Of a DNA stretch of 64,000 bases, positions 35,501-44,588 are shown piece after piece (within the stretch, counting starts at the first letter, position 1; each line of letters opens with the position of its first letter). Position numbers and translations under genes: made by a program. Source of the DNA: PALSA-1003 sp963741315 (lineage in GTDB: Bacteria; Pseudomonadota; Gammaproteobacteria; Burkholderiales; Casimicrobiaceae); the NCBI GenBank assembly GCA_963741315.1, contig CAVUHK010000007.1:1-64000 (forward strand). The letters are read 5' to 3'. A model generated the notes under the pieces. It saw only the letters and a program-made list of their open reading frames with translations, was not told the origin of the DNA and did not search any database.

Positions 35501-36004
35501 ATGAAGAGAACTCACACACTTATCGCCGGCGTCGTTACCGGTATTGCGCTGGCAGTTGCTGGTGCCATCTATGCCCAACCGTACGGCGGGATGGGCCAAG
35601 GTATGGGGCCCGGAATGGGTATGGGTATGGGCCCCGGTCACGGGCCAATGGCAGGGGTCGATCCTGCGGCGATGGCTGACGCTCACCTGAACAATCTGAA
35701 AACGCAGTTGAAAATCACCGCCGCTCAGGAAGACGCGTGGCAAACCTTCGCGGCTCAGGCGAAACAGCAAGCGGCGAGCATGCAGGCGATGCGCGGCCAA
35801 ATGCAGACGGCCACGGGAACCGCTCCTGAACAAATGGGACAGCACGCGGCCGCCATGCAGCAGCGCGCCGCCGGAATGGCAACGATGACGAGCGCGTTCG
35901 GTGCACTGTATGCCGTGCTGACTCCGGAGCAAAAGGCCATCGCAGATCAGAACGTCGGGATGATGAGTCGCCACGGGAGGGGATTCGGTGGGGGCGCCGG
36001 CTAA
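35501..36004 (+). CDS. Spy/CpxP/ZraP-like periplasmic protein (LTxxQ family), Met-rich
   Basis: A 167-residue exported protein (signal MKRTHTLIAGVVTGIALAVAGAIYA). After cleavage it has a Met/Gly/His-rich run (GMGQGMGPGMGMGMGPGHGP, residues 31-50), then a helical body with two LTxxQ-like motifs, LKITAAQEDAW and VLTPEQKA. Members are periplasmic chaperones or metal-binding stress proteins under CpxAR- or ZraSR-type control. The divergent two-component pair beside it fits that pattern. GGAGACGC upstream of the ATG supports the start. A 12-bp hairpin follows the stop. Confidence 0.88.
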   Translation: MKRTHTLIAGVVTGIALAVAGAIYAQPYGGMGQGMGPGMGMGMGPGHGPMAGVDPAAMADAHLNNLKTQLKITAAQEDAWQTFAAQAKQQAASMQAMRGQMQTATGTAPEQMGQHAAAMQQRAAGMATMTSAFGALYAVLTPEQKAIADQNVGMMSRHGRGFGGGAG

Positions 36005-36012
36005 TTGACGCG

Positions 36013-36049
36013 AGACGGGCATCCGACGCCATGCGCGGGATGCCCGTCT
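36013..36049. terminator. Hairpin between convergent Spy-like and ArsA-fusion genes
   Basis: A perfect 12-bp stem (AGACGGGCATCC / GGATGCCCGTCT) with a 13-base loop, nine bases after the Spy-like stop codon. No T run follows, so it is a weaker candidate for an intrinsic terminator, but its place between two converging genes supports a transcription-ending or RNA-end-protecting role. Confidence 0.6.
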
Positions 36050-36115
36050 GAGTAACCGCGAGTGGACGCCGGGTCGAGCTGCTCGAACGTGTCTCTGAAG
36101 CGAGTGGGGCAGGCT

Positions 36116-38134
36116 TCAGGCGTGAACTGCCAGAGCGCGCTGTCTTGCGCTCACCAGTTTGGACAGCTCAACGAATCCAATCGGCGGACGGGTCAACCAC
36201 GGCAGAATGAAAATGCGCTTGGCGAGCCCAGCGGCCATGCGTTCCATCTGCTTGCGTTCTCCGGCGAGCCGCGCCGCAAGCAAGGAATCGTGTGTCCCAG
36301 CGGCCAGAACACTCTTGTTGAGCACCCAAGCATAGGGTTCGATACCGGCGCGGCGAAGGTCATCCTGCAGGGCAGCGGCTTGCGAAACTGGTGTGACCTC
36401 AGGCAAGGTCACCAGAATGACCTTCGTGTATGCAGCATCCTGCAGCCGCATCAAAGGCGTGACGATGCGTCCGGCACTTTGTCCTTCGAACTCCCGCATC
36501 ATTTGACGGTGGTAGGCGCCTGTAGCGTCCATCAACAACAGTGAATGCCCGGTGGGTGCGGTATCCAGCACGACATAGGCGCTACGCCCTTCGCTGACGA
36601 TTCGTGAGAAGGCGTGGAAGACAGCGACTTCCTCGGTACACGGCGAGCGCAGGTCTTCCAGCAGGAGGGCTCGCTCCTGGGCGTCAAGAGTCGGTGACTT
36701 GGCCGCCATGATCTTGTCGACGTAGCGCTGCGTCTCGACTTTAGGGTCGATGCGATCGACGCGCAGACCGGGAAGCTCACCAGCAAGCGTTCCCGCGAGG
36801 TGCGCCGCAGGATCGGTGGTGCTGAGATGCACGGTCTTGCCCCGCCGAACCAGTCCAACGGCCAAGGCGGCGGCGACCGTCGTCTTGCCAACGCCACCTT
36901 TGCCCATCACCATGATCAGTCCATGCCCGGCGGCTGCAAACTCGTCGGCCAACGCGTCCAAACCTGGTAGCGATTCCATGCATTCCACGGGCACGGCCTT
37001 GCCCGGTTCGATGGCGTCCCCGCCGGTGGCCAGTAGCGCACGCAGTGCGAGCAAGCCGACCATGTCGAATGCCCGCAGCGGTACCCGATCCTGCGGCATG
37101 GTGAGGAGGGACTGAGGCATCTCAGCCAGCGCTTGCTGCCCCAAGGCTTCGATCGCACAGGCCACCGCGTCGGTGCGCTCACTGGCGTGAAACACGCCGT
37201 TGATCACAAGGCGCTGGTTGTTCAAGCCCAGCCCATGCAACTCTTCCGACGTGCGAGCCGCCTCGGCCATTGCGCCTTTGTCTGGCCGGGTCACCAGAAT
37301 CACGGTCGTCTGCGTCGGATCGCTCAAGGCGTCAAGTGCGGCCTTGAAGCGCGCTTCCTTCATCTTCAGTCCCGAGTGCGGCCCGAGGCAGGATGCACCG
37401 CGATCATTGCCGTCGAGAAATCCGCTCCATGCCTTGGGCAGACTGAGCAGGCGCAGCGTATGCCCTGTCGGCGCCGTGTCAAAGACAATGTGATCGAAGT
37501 GTCCAGCGCCGTCAGACAAGAGGGACGCAAACTCGTCGAACGATGCAATTTCCGTCGTGCACGCCCCTGACAGTTGTTCGCGCACGGTCGAGAGTTCGGT
37601 ATCGCTGGCGCTGGTGCCCATCTGGGCCAAGACACGCAGCCGATAGGACTCGGCCGCGTTGTCAGGGTCGATGTTCAGGACCGACAGACCCGGCGCGCCG
37701 GGTACGGACATGGGTGTGTTGCGAAGTTCGATCCCCAGCATTTCATCCAGGTTCGACGCCGCGTCAGTGCTGACCAGCAGAACCTTCTTGCCTGCGTCCG
37801 CCAGCGTTAGCGCCGCGGCCGTGGAAAGAGACGTCTTCCCGACGCCACCTTTGCCGGTGAAGAACAGGTGTCGTGTCGGCTGGCTCAGAAATCCCATGGG
37901 GTTGGGGTTCAACCATCCTTGCACTTTGTAATGTGATGGAAGGCCGCCGCTGTGCACGATCTTGCCGTCGATCATGACGGCAGGGGTAGAGCTGACGCCT
38001 AGCCGTTTGATCTCGTCACGGTCTTCGATCTTGATGATTTCAACCTCTACATTCAAGGCCCGGGCCGCTGTCTCGATCATTCCGATCGTAATGCGGCACT
38101 TGCTGCAGCCCGATCCCAGAACTTTGATCTTCAT
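36116..38134 (-). CDS. Thioredoxin-like domain fused to a tandem ArsA-type ATPase
   Basis: A 672-residue fusion. Residues 1-76 form a small thioredoxin/redox-disulfide domain (MKIKVLGSGCSKCRITIGMI, active Cys10 and Cys13; STPAVMIDGKIV with cis-Pro). Residues 88-672 are a full double ArsA: P-loops GKGGVGKT at 94 and 411, and DTAPTGH motifs in both halves. The three metalloid-binding cysteines of E. coli ArsA (113, 172, 422) match Cys192, Cys249 and Cys499, all offset by 77-79. The ATG at 38134 fits the first strand and follows GGAG; one at 38203 is possible. It is the last gene of the RND block. No ArsB or Acr3 permease occurs in the window, so its membrane partner is unknown. Confidence 0.9.
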   Translation of the reverse strand: MKIKVLGSGCSKCRITIGMIETAARALNVEVEIIKIEDRDEIKRLGVSSTPAVMIDGKIVHSGGLPSHYKVQGWLNPNPMGFLSQPTRHLFFTGKGGVGKTSLSTAAALTLADAGKKVLLVSTDAASNLDEMLGIELRNTPMSVPGAPGLSVLNIDPDNAAESYRLRVLAQMGTSASDTELSTVREQLSGACTTEIASFDEFASLLSDGAGHFDHIVFDTAPTGHTLRLLSLPKAWSGFLDGNDRGASCLGPHSGLKMKEARFKAALDALSDPTQTTVILVTRPDKGAMAEAARTSEELHGLGLNNQRLVINGVFHASERTDAVACAIEALGQQALAEMPQSLLTMPQDRVPLRAFDMVGLLALRALLATGGDAIEPGKAVPVECMESLPGLDALADEFAAAGHGLIMVMGKGGVGKTTVAAALAVGLVRRGKTVHLSTTDPAAHLAGTLAGELPGLRVDRIDPKVETQRYVDKIMAAKSPTLDAQERALLLEDLRSPCTEEVAVFHAFSRIVSEGRSAYVVLDTAPTGHSLLLMDATGAYHRQMMREFEGQSAGRIVTPLMRLQDAAYTKVILVTLPEVTPVSQAAALQDDLRRAGIEPYAWVLNKSVLAAGTHDSLLAARLAGERKQMERMAAGLAKRIFILPWLTRPPIGFVELSKLVSARQRALAVHA

Positions 38135-38232
38135 CTCGATGGCTCCGTGCTCGAATTTGACAACGCACTTCTCAGCGGTGGGAAGCTGCTTCGCCGCGAC
38201 CATTCAATCGATGGATCGCACCGTCGGGCCGG

Positions 38233-38427
38233 TCATTTCCTGCCGGTCGAGCATGTGTCGACGCCGACCAGCGAATAAGCCGGACACACGCGCGTCAAAC
38301 CCGTGAGCAGCGGGACAATGCCGATATATCCCCACGGACCGATGGTTCCAGCAACCGTCAGCCCAATCAGCGCAAGACCCGCGACGATTCGCACGGTACG
38401 GTCTACATTTCCTACGTTTACTTTCAT
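38233..38427 (-). CDS. DUF2892 (YgaP-like) small membrane protein
   Basis: A 64-residue protein: MKVNVGNVDRTVRIVAGLAL begins the DUF2892 signature (NVGxxDRxxRxxxG), followed by a second hydrophobic stretch and the end GLTRVCPAYSLVGVDTCSTGRK with two Cys. In E. coli YgaP this membrane part is joined to a rhodanese. AGGAG eight bases before the ATG supports the start. It lies 98 bp upstream of the thioredoxin-ArsA gene and probably shares its transcript. The Cys pair could take part in sulfur or thiol chemistry (inference). Confidence 0.82.
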   Translation of the reverse strand: MKVNVGNVDRTVRIVAGLALIGLTVAGTIGPWGYIGIVPLLTGLTRVCPAYSLVGVDTCSTGRK

Positions 38428-38452
38428 GGCTGACACTCCTCTGGTGGCTAAT

Positions 38453-38471
38453 AAATCATATTGATAGATTT
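38453..38471 (-). promoter_or_regulatory. Possible promoter/operator for DUF2892 and ArsA fusion
   Basis: An unusually A/T-rich spot with an inverted repeat AAATC/GATTT (nine-base spacer). Read on the minus strand it includes TATGAT, a good -10 match about 30 bases upstream of the DUF2892 start; no good -35 is seen. It could be an internal promoter with a regulator site. Confidence 0.35.
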
Positions 38472-38561
38472 GACCGGGTTCGGTATTGTCGAAGATCAAC
38501 CCGAGCCAGGGAATCTGCGCAATTGGCAATGACTCGCGTCGTTGATCCCGTAGAGCCCCTT

Positions 38562-39947
38562 CTAGTTGTTGTCCGCAGTTCGGAGCGTAGCGTTCACTGT
38601 TTGCAACGCAGCTTCGTCGAGTTGCCCGGCAAGTGCCGACAGGCGCAAGCGATCCATCAGCAAGGCAACGCGCGCCTGTAGCAACGCGAGCTCCGCGCTC
38701 GCTGCGTCGTTCTCGGCGTTCAGGAGGTCGAGCGTTGTACGGTCGCCCACCCGACGGCCGAGCCGCGTGGCGTCGAGTCTGGAACGGTTCGCCCGGTGGG
38801 CCTCGGCCAGCGCTGCGATCCTCCCCGCACCAACAGTCAGCCCCAGCCACGCCGCGCGAGTCTGCAGCGCAACCTGCTGCCGCGTACGGTTGGCGTCCGC
38901 TCGTGCCTTGTCTGCAAGATGGAGAGCCTCTTCCTGACGCGCGTTGCGGTAGCCGCCCGTATAGAGCGGCACGGTGATTTGTATGCCAATCATCTTGTTG
39001 TTCGAATTGATGCTGGCGGGGCCGAAGTCACCGCTGCCGTTCAGGCGATCCTGACCAATCTGAGCAACCAGATCGACGGTCGGTGAAGCTGCAATGCTGA
39101 ACTTCGCGGATTCTTCGGCGGCCAACTCGGTCCGGATTAGCTGGGAGCGCAACAACAGGTTGCGGTCGGCGGCATCGGTCAGCCATTGGTTCAATGTACG
39201 CGCCTCGCCTGGTGTCGATCCGCTGGTCGGGAAGAGAAGCTGCATGGCGTCGGGCTGCAAACCAGTCACATCGGACAATGCGAGCTGCTTGAGTTGCAGG
39301 TCGGTCTCGGCCGCCAGCACCTGCGCCTTGATAGCTTCCGCACGTGCGGCCGCTTCGTATGTATCGGTCACCGGTATGTCGCCCAACTTATGTCGGTCAC
39401 GTGCTTCGCCGAGTTCTCGCTCGACGGCAGCCCGTTGTTGCTGTAGAACGCGCAACGATTCGCTCGCGAGCGCGACGGCAAAGTAGCTCTGCGCAGTGGT
39501 GAGCATCAGCGTCTGCCTCGCACCCTGCCATTCGAGGTCGGCAATGTCGGCTGACAGTCCCAATTGCCGACTTCGCGCCAGGCGTTCCCGACTGATGAGT
39601 GGCTGGCGCGCCTCGACCATCCAACGACCGAGCGAGCCATTGTTGACTGAAGTGTTGAAACTGACGCCATCGGTCTGTGGAAATCCGGGTGCGGAAAACT
39701 GGGCGCCCGTGGTCGCTGATTCACTGCTCATGCGTCCGGCAGTTCCGGCGAACTGAATCGTGGGACGCCACAGCGATTCTCCTTGCTCGCGCCGTGCCTC
39801 GCCGGCCTGGTGGGCAGCGTCCGCCGCCGAGAAGTCGAGATCGTGTTGCAAAGCGGCGCGCCACACATCCAGCAAATCCGTGGCGCACGCTGCCGACGCG
39901 GAGAGCGCCAGCGCGGTTGACACTACGATGAGGAGACTTCGCATCAT
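38562..39947 (-). CDS. TolC-family outer-membrane channel
   Basis: A 461-residue protein with a signal peptide (SLLIVVSTALALSASAACA) and two TolC halves: LLDVWRAALQHDLDFSAADAAHQAGEARREQGESLWRPTIQFAGTAG, then ITVPLYTGGYRNARQEEALHLADKARADANRTRQQVALQTRAAWLGL. It is of type-I TolC kind rather than a lipoprotein. It lies 22 bp after the second DUF2892 gene in the RND block and would be the outer-membrane exit of that pump. Confidence 0.9.
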   Translation of the reverse strand: MMRSLLIVVSTALALSASAACATDLLDVWRAALQHDLDFSAADAAHQAGEARREQGESLWRPTIQFAGTAGRMSSESATTGAQFSAPGFPQTDGVSFNTSVNNGSLGRWMVEARQPLISRERLARSRQLGLSADIADLEWQGARQTLMLTTAQSYFAVALASESLRVLQQQRAAVERELGEARDRHKLGDIPVTDTYEAAARAEAIKAQVLAAETDLQLKQLALSDVTGLQPDAMQLLFPTSGSTPGEARTLNQWLTDAADRNLLLRSQLIRTELAAEESAKFSIAASPTVDLVAQIGQDRLNGSGDFGPASINSNNKMIGIQITVPLYTGGYRNARQEEALHLADKARADANRTRQQVALQTRAAWLGLTVGAGRIAALAEAHRANRSRLDATRLGRRVGDRTTLDLLNAENDAASAELALLQARVALLMDRLRLSALAGQLDEAALQTVNATLRTADNN

Positions 39948-39969
39948 CCGATCCCTCGTCCCGACGCGC

Positions 39970-40179
39970 TCAGCAGCCTTCGCGCGCGCCGAGCTTGCGC
40001 ACGATGGATTCCATCAGGCACCAACGCGTGAGCGCGCTTTGCAGCAGATTGGCACCGACGAACGCGGTGAATGCCAGCCACCACTGGCTGACGAATATCG
40101 GGCTGCCCGGAACGCCCAGCGCGAGCGACAGCAGGATGAAAGTACCGGCCACGAGACGAACGATTTGCCAAGAGGTCAT
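39970..40179 (-). CDS. DUF2892 (YgaP-like) small membrane protein
   Basis: A 69-residue protein with two hydrophobic segments (VRLVAGTFILLSLALGVPGSPIF and WWLAFTAFVGANLLQSALTRWCLMESIVRKLGA) and a C-terminal Cys, matching the shorter DUF2892 type. Its ATG overlaps the RND pump stop (ATGA), and AAGGAG lies eight bases upstream, so it is translationally coupled to the pump. This is the second DUF2892 gene in the block; the two are not close copies. Confidence 0.78.
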   Translation of the reverse strand: MTSWQIVRLVAGTFILLSLALGVPGSPIFVSQWWLAFTAFVGANLLQSALTRWCLMESIVRKLGAREGC

Positions 40180-43100
40180 GCGGGTTCTCCTTGAGGGGTT
40201 GGACCGAAGCGCTTGCGATAGGCCACGTAGTAAAGGATGGGGATGACCACCAGGGTCAGCAGGGTGGAGACGAATATCCCGGAAATCAGCGAAATGGCGA
40301 GTCCGTTGAAGATAGGGTCGTCGAGAATGAAGAAGGCGCCGAGCATCGCGGCCAGGCCGGTCAGCATGATCGGCTGCGCGCGGGTGATCGCGGAATGGAC
40401 GACCGCTTCCTTGAAGGCGACACCTTCGCGGATTTGGATGTTGATGAAATCCACCAGCAGGATCGAGTTGCGCACAATGATCCCGGCCAGCGCGATCATC
40501 CCGATCATGCTGGTCGCGGTGTACTGCGCACCGAGCAGTGCATGGCCGGGCATCACGCCAATGATGGTCAGCGGGATCGGCGCCATGATGATCAGCGGTG
40601 CGAGATACGAGCCGAAGTGCGCCACGACCAGCAGATAGATCAGCACGAGGCCGACCGCGTAGGCGGTGCCCATGTCGCGAAAGGTCTCGTAGGTGATTTG
40701 CGACTCTCCGTCCCACTTGATCGAGTAATCGCGGTAGGGATCATCGGGTGGATGAATAAAGTACTCGACCAACATACCGCCGCCGGGCGTGGCAATCGCG
40801 TTGACCGCGCTGCGCATCGCGAACATGCCGTAGAGCGGGCTGTCGACGCGGCCGGCCATGTCGGCGACGACGTAGTTCACCGGCAGCAGGTCCTTGTGGT
40901 AGATCGGCTGTTCGCGCAGCGAGTCGCTCACGGTGACCAGTTCGCGAATCGGGACCAACTTGCCCGAGCCCGAACGCACCCCTAGTTGCAGCAGCGTATC
41001 GAGATTGCCTTGTTGCTCGGCGGGTAGCTGCAGGGTCGCCGCAGCCGGATATTTGGTTTCGTCATGCAGGTAGCTCGTGGCCTCGCCGGCCAGGCCGGCG
41101 CGCAAGGTGCTGACGATGACTTCCTGCGACACACCGAGCATCGCCGCCTTGCGGCGGTCGACCAAGAGAAGCGTCTTCGGCGCCGCAGCAATGCTGCTGT
41201 CGTCGGCATCGACAATGCCCGCGGTCTTTTCGAAAACCGCGCGCACGGCTGTGGCAACGTCGTGACGGCCTTTGGCCTCCGGACCATAAATCTCCGCGAC
41301 GATGGGTGCCTGCACGGGCGGCCCCGGCGGGACCTCGACGACCTTGACATTCGCGTGGAATCGCTCGCCGATCTTCTGCAACGCTGGCCGCAAGCGCGTG
41401 GCGATGGCGTGGCTCTGCTCGCTGCGGTGATGCTTGTCGACAAGATTCACTTGAATGTCACCGACCTCGCCGCCCGCGCGCAGGTAATACTGGCGCACCA
41501 GCCCATTGAAGTTGATCGGGGCGGCGGTGCCGGCATAGGCTTGGTAGTCAGTCACCTCGCGTACCGTGGCCAGGTAATTGCCGAGTTCGTGGAGGACCGC
41601 CGCCGTCTGTTCCGCTGGCGTGCCTGCAGGCATGTCGACAACGACCTGGAACTCGGACTTGTTGTCGAACGGCAGCATCTTCAGTTGCACCAGACCGAAG
41701 GCGGGCAGCAACAGCGAAAAGACGATCAGCCCGGCAATGCCCAACCCCAGCAGCCTGCGGTTGCGCTTGCCCCGGATATCGTCGAGCAACGGGCGAAAGA
41801 TGCGAGAGAAAACTGGAGCAAGCTTTCCCGCAAGGCCCGGCGGTCTGGCGGGATCCGCGACGGCATGCGGCGCCTTGAGCCACAGCCTCGATAGCCACGG
41901 CGTAACGATGAACGCGATCGCCAGCGACAGCAGCATGCCCATGCTCGCGTTGATCGGAATGGGGCTCATGTACGGCCCCATGAGGCCGGACACGAAAGCC
42001 ATGGGCAAGAGGGCCGCGATGACCGTCAGCGTCGCCAGAATCGTGGGGCCGCCAACTTCATCGACCGCTCCGGGAATGATTTCCACCAACGGCTTGCCGG
42101 GAAACAGGTGCTGGTGCCGGTGGATGTTCTCGACGACGACGATGGCATCGTCCACCAGGATGCCGATGGAGAAGATCAGGGCGAAGAGCGAAACGCGGTT
42201 GAGCGTGAACCCCCACGCCCACGAGGCAAACAGCGTCGCCGCAAGCGTCAGAATCACCGCGCTGCCGACAATCGCGGCTTCGCGTCTGCCGAGCGCCAGG
42301 AATACCAGGGCGACGACTGACGCGGTGGCGAACAGCAGTTTCTGGATGAGTTTCTGCGCCTTGTCGTTGGCGGTGGCGCCGTAGTTGCGCGTTTCCGCGA
42401 CCTCGATGTCGTGCGGTATGACGCTGTTGCGCAACATCTCCACGCGACGCATCACCGCGTTGGCGACATCAATGGCGTTCTCGCCCGGTTTCTTGGTGAT
42501 GGCGATGGTCACGGCCGGATACTCGCCACCGTCCTTGCCCGCTACGCCCTGCCAGACATAGCGACTCGCCGGGAGGGGGCCGTCGCGGACGGTGGCAACG
42601 TCCTGCAAGAAGACCGGCTTGCCGTCGCGGACGCCGACCACCAGTTCCGCGACATCGTGGGCATCTTTGAGGAAGGGGCCGGATTCGACGGTGATCGCGC
42701 GATTGGCGACCAGCAGGTCGCCCACCGGCAGGCCGAGGTTGGCCGCTTGCAGTGATGTTCGAAGGTCGGCGACGGTCACACCGGTGCTGGCCATGCGGGC
42801 CGGATCGATCTCGACGACTACAGCGCGGCCGGGTCCGCCAATCGTATTTACCTCGCGCGTACCGGCGACCCGTTTGAGATCGGCCTCGATGCTGTGGGCA
42901 ACCCGCTCCAGGTCAAAGGCGCCGATGCCGGGGTTCTTGCTGAACAGGGTGAGCGTCACAATGGGCACGTCATCAATGCCTTTGGGCTTGATCAGCGGGT
43001 TCATGACGCCCAATCCCCTGGGCAGCCAATCAGCATTGGAATTGACCGTGTCGTAGAGTCGTACCAGCGCCTCGGTGCGCGGTACCCCCACCTTGAACTG

Positions 43101-43400
43101 CACGGTCAGGATCGCGAGTCCCGGGCGCGAGACTGACATTACGTGCTCAATGCCGGCGATCTGCGACAGCACCTGCTCGGCCGGTGCCGCGACCATCTGT
43201 TCCACGTCGCGTGCCGACGCGCCGGGAAATGGAATCAGGACATTCGCCATCGTCACGTTGATCTGTGGCTCCTCCTCGCGTGGCGTGACGAGCACGGCGA
43301 ACACCCCCAGGAGAAGGGCGCCAATCGCCAACAGCGGCGTGATCTGCGCCGTCTGGAAATAGGCGGCGATACGCCCGGATATGCCGAGCGCCTTTCGCAT
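40176..43400 (-). CDS. RND efflux pump, inner-membrane subunit (second system)
   Basis: A 1074-residue RND protein distinct from the AcrB-type pump at 4.5 kb. It has TM4 aspartates Asp417/Asp418 (SIGILVDDAIVVVENIHRHQH), two large periplasmic domains, and ALAGIIVRNSILLVDF in TM10, with Arg where AcrB has Lys940. Several substrate-side motifs (LPRGLGVMNPLIKPKGIDDVPIVTLTL) place it in a non-HAE1 subgroup often paired with short adaptors. The ATG at 43400 is chosen; a GTG at 43457 would overlap the adaptor gene. Its operon has an adaptor, DUF2892, TolC and, farther down, the ArsA fusion, so a metalloid, thiol-conjugate or soft-metal substrate is possible but unproven. Confidence 0.9.
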   Translation of the reverse strand: MRKALGISGRIAAYFQTAQITPLLAIGALLLGVFAVLVTPREEEPQINVTMANVLIPFPGASARDVEQMVAAPAEQVLSQIAGIEHVMSVSRPGLAILTVQFKVGVPRTEALVRLYDTVNSNADWLPRGLGVMNPLIKPKGIDDVPIVTLTLFSKNPGIGAFDLERVAHSIEADLKRVAGTREVNTIGGPGRAVVVEIDPARMASTGVTVADLRTSLQAANLGLPVGDLLVANRAITVESGPFLKDAHDVAELVVGVRDGKPVFLQDVATVRDGPLPASRYVWQGVAGKDGGEYPAVTIAITKKPGENAIDVANAVMRRVEMLRNSVIPHDIEVAETRNYGATANDKAQKLIQKLLFATASVVALVFLALGRREAAIVGSAVILTLAATLFASWAWGFTLNRVSLFALIFSIGILVDDAIVVVENIHRHQHLFPGKPLVEIIPGAVDEVGGPTILATLTVIAALLPMAFVSGLMGPYMSPIPINASMGMLLSLAIAFIVTPWLSRLWLKAPHAVADPARPPGLAGKLAPVFSRIFRPLLDDIRGKRNRRLLGLGIAGLIVFSLLLPAFGLVQLKMLPFDNKSEFQVVVDMPAGTPAEQTAAVLHELGNYLATVREVTDYQAYAGTAAPINFNGLVRQYYLRAGGEVGDIQVNLVDKHHRSEQSHAIATRLRPALQKIGERFHANVKVVEVPPGPPVQAPIVAEIYGPEAKGRHDVATAVRAVFEKTAGIVDADDSSIAAAPKTLLLVDRRKAAMLGVSQEVIVSTLRAGLAGEATSYLHDETKYPAAATLQLPAEQQGNLDTLLQLGVRSGSGKLVPIRELVTVSDSLREQPIYHKDLLPVNYVVADMAGRVDSPLYGMFAMRSAVNAIATPGGGMLVEYFIHPPDDPYRDYSIKWDGESQITYETFRDMGTAYAVGLVLIYLLVVAHFGSYLAPLIIMAPIPLTIIGVMPGHALLGAQYTATSMIGMIALAGIIVRNSILLVDFINIQIREGVAFKEAVVHSAITRAQPIMLTGLAAMLGAFFILDDPIFNGLAISLISGIFVSTLLTLVVIPILYYVAYRKRFGPTPQGEPA

Positions 43401-43410
43401 TTCGTGACGT

Positions 43411-44451
43411 TCAGCGCTCACGGACAGCCGCCTGCGGATCCAAGGCAACGCGCTCACCAGCGGTTACGCCACTCAGGATCTCGACGTTGTCGTCGACGAC
43501 GCGCCCAAGGCGAACTTGGCGAAGTACCGGGCGGCCGTTCGGGTCGATCACATACACGCCGGTCATTTCTGCTCGCCGAATGACGGCCTTGGTCGGTACA
43601 TACAGACGAGGTGTGACCGCGCCTTGCATCGGGAGCCACACCCTCGCAAATGTCCCCGGTGTCATGCCTACGAAGGTGGCGGGAAGGTCGAGCCGGATCT
43701 GCGCGGTATGCGTGCCTGGATCGGCCGTTGGCAGCACGGTTACTTGGGCGGCCATCACCCACTGGCGATCTGCCGGCAGTCCCGGGAACTGTATCTTCGT
43801 CGGCTTGCCCGGTGCGATCTTGGCAATGTCCGTTTGCGGAACCGCCGCAGTAACGCGGATTACCGCGGGATCGTAAATGGTCAGCAGCGCGCGTCCGGGC
43901 ATCGCCATGTCGCCGAGCGTGATCGGAACTTCCGAAACCACGCCACCATAGGGTGCCTTGACGACGAAGAAGCCGGATTGCGCGCGTGCTGCGCCTGCTT
44001 GGGCGAGCTGCGCGGAAACCTGCGCCTGGGTCGCCTTGAATTGCGCCTCGGCGCGCTCGAGCGCGGCCTGGCTGGTGTAATTCTTCTCAAACAGCTGCTT
44101 TTGGCGATCGAATTCCTTGGTCGCGACTTCGAGCGTCGCGCGCGCAGACAGAACCTGTGCGTCGCTGGCGGCGACGTTCTGTTCCGCCGCGCGCGCGTCG
44201 ATCCGTACAAGCACTTGGCCGGCTTTGACGACATCGCCAACCTTTACGTCGATGGCGACGACTGCGCCGGGTACCTGCGCGGAGACGACTGTTTGCCGGA
44301 CGGCTTCCACCACACCGTCAAAGCTGACCGATTCGCCCGCGCCCGGAGCCTGAACGATAGCGGTCGCCAGTTCACCTGCGGTTGCCGAGTCGACGGCTGC
44401 GCCGAGCAAGCCCGCGATCAGCGTCGCACCCAACAAGCAAGCCTTAAACAT
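43411..44451 (-). CDS. RND efflux periplasmic adaptor (second system)
   Basis: A 346-residue adaptor with a signal peptide (FKACLLGATLIAGLLGAAVDSATA). The barrel-sandwich halves are visible (VVSAQVPGAVVAIDVKVGDVVKAGQVLVRID and FFVVKAPYGGVVSEVPITLGDMAMPG), with a short helical hairpin between. It is not a lipoprotein. AGGAG eight bases before the ATG fixes the start. First gene of the RND block and divergent from ArsR, which probably represses it. Confidence 0.9.
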   Translation of the reverse strand: MFKACLLGATLIAGLLGAAVDSATAGELATAIVQAPGAGESVSFDGVVEAVRQTVVSAQVPGAVVAIDVKVGDVVKAGQVLVRIDARAAEQNVAASDAQVLSARATLEVATKEFDRQKQLFEKNYTSQAALERAEAQFKATQAQVSAQLAQAGAARAQSGFFVVKAPYGGVVSEVPITLGDMAMPGRALLTIYDPAVIRVTAAVPQTDIAKIAPGKPTKIQFPGLPADRQWVMAAQVTVLPTADPGTHTAQIRLDLPATFVGMTPGTFARVWLPMQGAVTPRLYVPTKAVIRRAEMTGVYVIDPNGRPVLRQVRLGRVVDDNVEILSGVTAGERVALDPQAAVRER

Positions 44452-44503
44452 CCCATTAACTCCTGGTCGCCTTGCCACGAGAGGTACTCGCGTCAACTGA
44501 ATC

Positions 44504-44525
44504 ATTAGTATAGTATTTAGCTAAT
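44504..44525. promoter_or_regulatory. Probable ArsR operator and divergent promoter region
   Basis: Within the 137-bp gap between the divergent ArsR and adaptor genes, an inverted repeat ATTAG/CTAAT with a 12-base A/T-rich spacer (TATAGTATTTAG) forms a 22-bp site of the size bound by ArsR dimers. The spacer contains TATAGT and TAGTAT, plausible -10 elements, so binding would block transcription. Confidence 0.6.
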
Positions 44526-44588
44526 CACGCAACTAGTCAACAACCAGTTTAGCCAATATTGCGCCAGCGCAAGGACTTTTGAGGCATC

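Noticed and set aside
39970..40716. A longer form of the second DUF2892 protein inside the RND gene
   Set aside because: Only the last 69 residues resemble DUF2892; the ATG at 40179 has AAGGAG and an ATGA overlap with the pump stop.
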